From Nocardioides okcheonensis (lineage in GTDB: Bacteria > Actinomycetota > Actinomycetes > Propionibacteriales > Nocardioidaceae): 64,000 nucleotides of DNA. A program made the position numbers and the translations under genes. Shown in pieces: positions 63,438-64,000 of this stretch. The notes below the pieces were generated by a model. That model did no database searches, was not told where the DNA came from, and worked only from the letters and a program-made list of their open reading frames with translations. Position 1 is the stretch's first letter; every line of letters starts with the position of its first letter. The stretch lies in contig NZ_CP087710.1 in NCBI RefSeq assembly GCF_020991065.1, forward strand, positions 3,348,001 through 3,412,000, read 5' to 3'.

Positions 63438-64000
63438 GTCCCGTGCTCGACCGGCGCACGTCCGGCGACCTCGTCAAGCTGCTCGTCTTCGTGCTCGTCA
63501 CCTCGCTCGCCACCGGCGTGCTGGTGGTCACGATCGGCAACCTGGGCTTCGGGTCGTCGCGGGAGTACCGCGCCGAGTTCACCGACGCCACCGGCGTCAC
63601 GAAGGGCGACGACGTGCGCGTCGCCGGCGTCCGCGTCGGCACGGTCGGCGACGTCGAGATCGTCGACCGGTCGCGGGCGCTGGTCACCTTCGACGTCGAC
63701 GAGGGCACCCAGGTCAACGGCGGCACGTTCGCGTCGATCCGCTACCGCAACCTCGTCGGCCAGCGCTACATCTCGCTCACCCAGGAGGTCGGCGACACCG
63801 CCCGGCTCCCCGCCGGGTCGACCATCCCGCTCTCGCGGACCCGTCCGGCGCTCGACCTCACCGTGCTCTTCAACGGCTTCAAGCCGCTCTTCCAGGCTCT
63901 CTCGCCCGAGGACGTCAACCAGCTCTCCTTCGAGCTGATCCAGGTCTTCCAGGGCGAGGGCGGCACCCTCGAGGGGCTGCTGGCCCACACGGCGTCGGTC
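63434..64000 (+). CDS. Mce family substrate-binding protein, second (partial, cut by window end)
   Basis: The first 189 residues only: an N-terminal membrane helix (LVKLLVFVLVTSLATGVLVV), then an MCE domain (YRAEFTDATGVTKGDDVRVA, VGTVGDVEIVDRSRALVTFD, NLVGQRYISLTQE). ATG 63434 overlaps the upstream stop (ATGA). The frame is open to the window edge. More mce genes presumably follow. Confidence 0.93.
   Translation, partial: MSPVLDRRTSGDLVKLLVFVLVTSLATGVLVVTIGNLGFGSSREYRAEFTDATGVTKGDDVRVAGVRVGTVGDVEIVDRSRALVTFDVDEGTQVNGGTFASIRYRNLVGQRYISLTQEVGDTARLPAGSTIPLSRTRPALDLTVLFNGFKPLFQALSPEDVNQLSFELIQVFQGEGGTLEGLLAHTASV

Overview
The window reads as chromosomal DNA of a high-GC Gram-positive actinobacterium, most like Nocardioides or another member of the Nocardioidaceae. 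The grounds are strong third-position G/C bias with long antisense shadow frames, the order rpmG / two MaoC hydratases / murB / tRNA-Trp / secE / nusG / rplK / rplA, a DUF222-HNH gene, an Mkl-YrbE-Mce operon, many GTG starts, and many start codons placed exactly six bases after a TAnnnT -10 box (leaderless transcripts). The assignment rests on gene order and composition only; no database search was possible.

Layout. 1-10.6 kb: a heterodimeric ABC exporter pair with complementary degenerate ATP sites, an Old Yellow Enzyme, an FdhF/YdeP-type molybdopterin oxidoreductase, a pirin, 3-methyladenine DNA glycosylase I and an amidase. 10.7-20.6 kb: tRNA-Thr, tRNA-Met, rpmG, a MaoC pair, murB, adenosine deaminase, tRNA-Trp, secE, nusG, rplK, rplA, a lipoprotein, a DnaB-like ATPase, an L10 leader, rplJ and rplL. 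20.8-50.2 kb: a large choline / glycine betaine / one-carbon region. 50.4-56.5 kb: visibly more A/T-rich accessory DNA with poorly recognised genes and a DUF222-HNH protein. 56.7-59.5 kb: a GtrA protein, phosphatidylcholine synthase, and an SDR/MarR divergent pair. 59.6-64 kb: the start of an Mce lipid-import operon, cut by the window end.

The central region is the main point of interest. It encodes choline uptake (BetT-type BCCT), choline and betaine-aldehyde oxidation (BetA, BetB), glycine betaine uptake (ABC system with a tandem-fused permease, and a BetP-type BCCT), and a corrinoid demethylation module: a non-pyrrolysine MttB-family methyltransferase, a corrinoid protein, a pterin-dependent methyltransferase, a ferredoxin-ASKHA corrinoid reactivator and a DUF1638 protein. 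It also encodes a MetF-type reductase, a dimethylglycine/sarcosine dehydrogenase fused to a folate-binding GcvT domain, its probable ETF, formate-THF ligase (Fhs) and formyl-THF deformylase (PurU). Together these would strip methyl groups from choline or betaine onto tetrahydrofolate and release them as formate. Corrinoid betaine demethylation is best known from anaerobes; here it sits beside oxidative, ETF-linked demethylation.

Two IclR-type regulators frame the system. One sits divergent to the mttB-like gene over a 30-bp palindrome. The other is divergent to purU-fhs beside a 17-bp element, GTTGCG-N5-CGCAAC, which recurs as 19- to 20-bp-phased pairs at five promoters: purU/iclR, the betaine ABC operon, the BetP-type transporter, the dehydrogenase-ETF operon, and the distant MetF-like gene. 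That element defines a candidate regulon by sequence alone.
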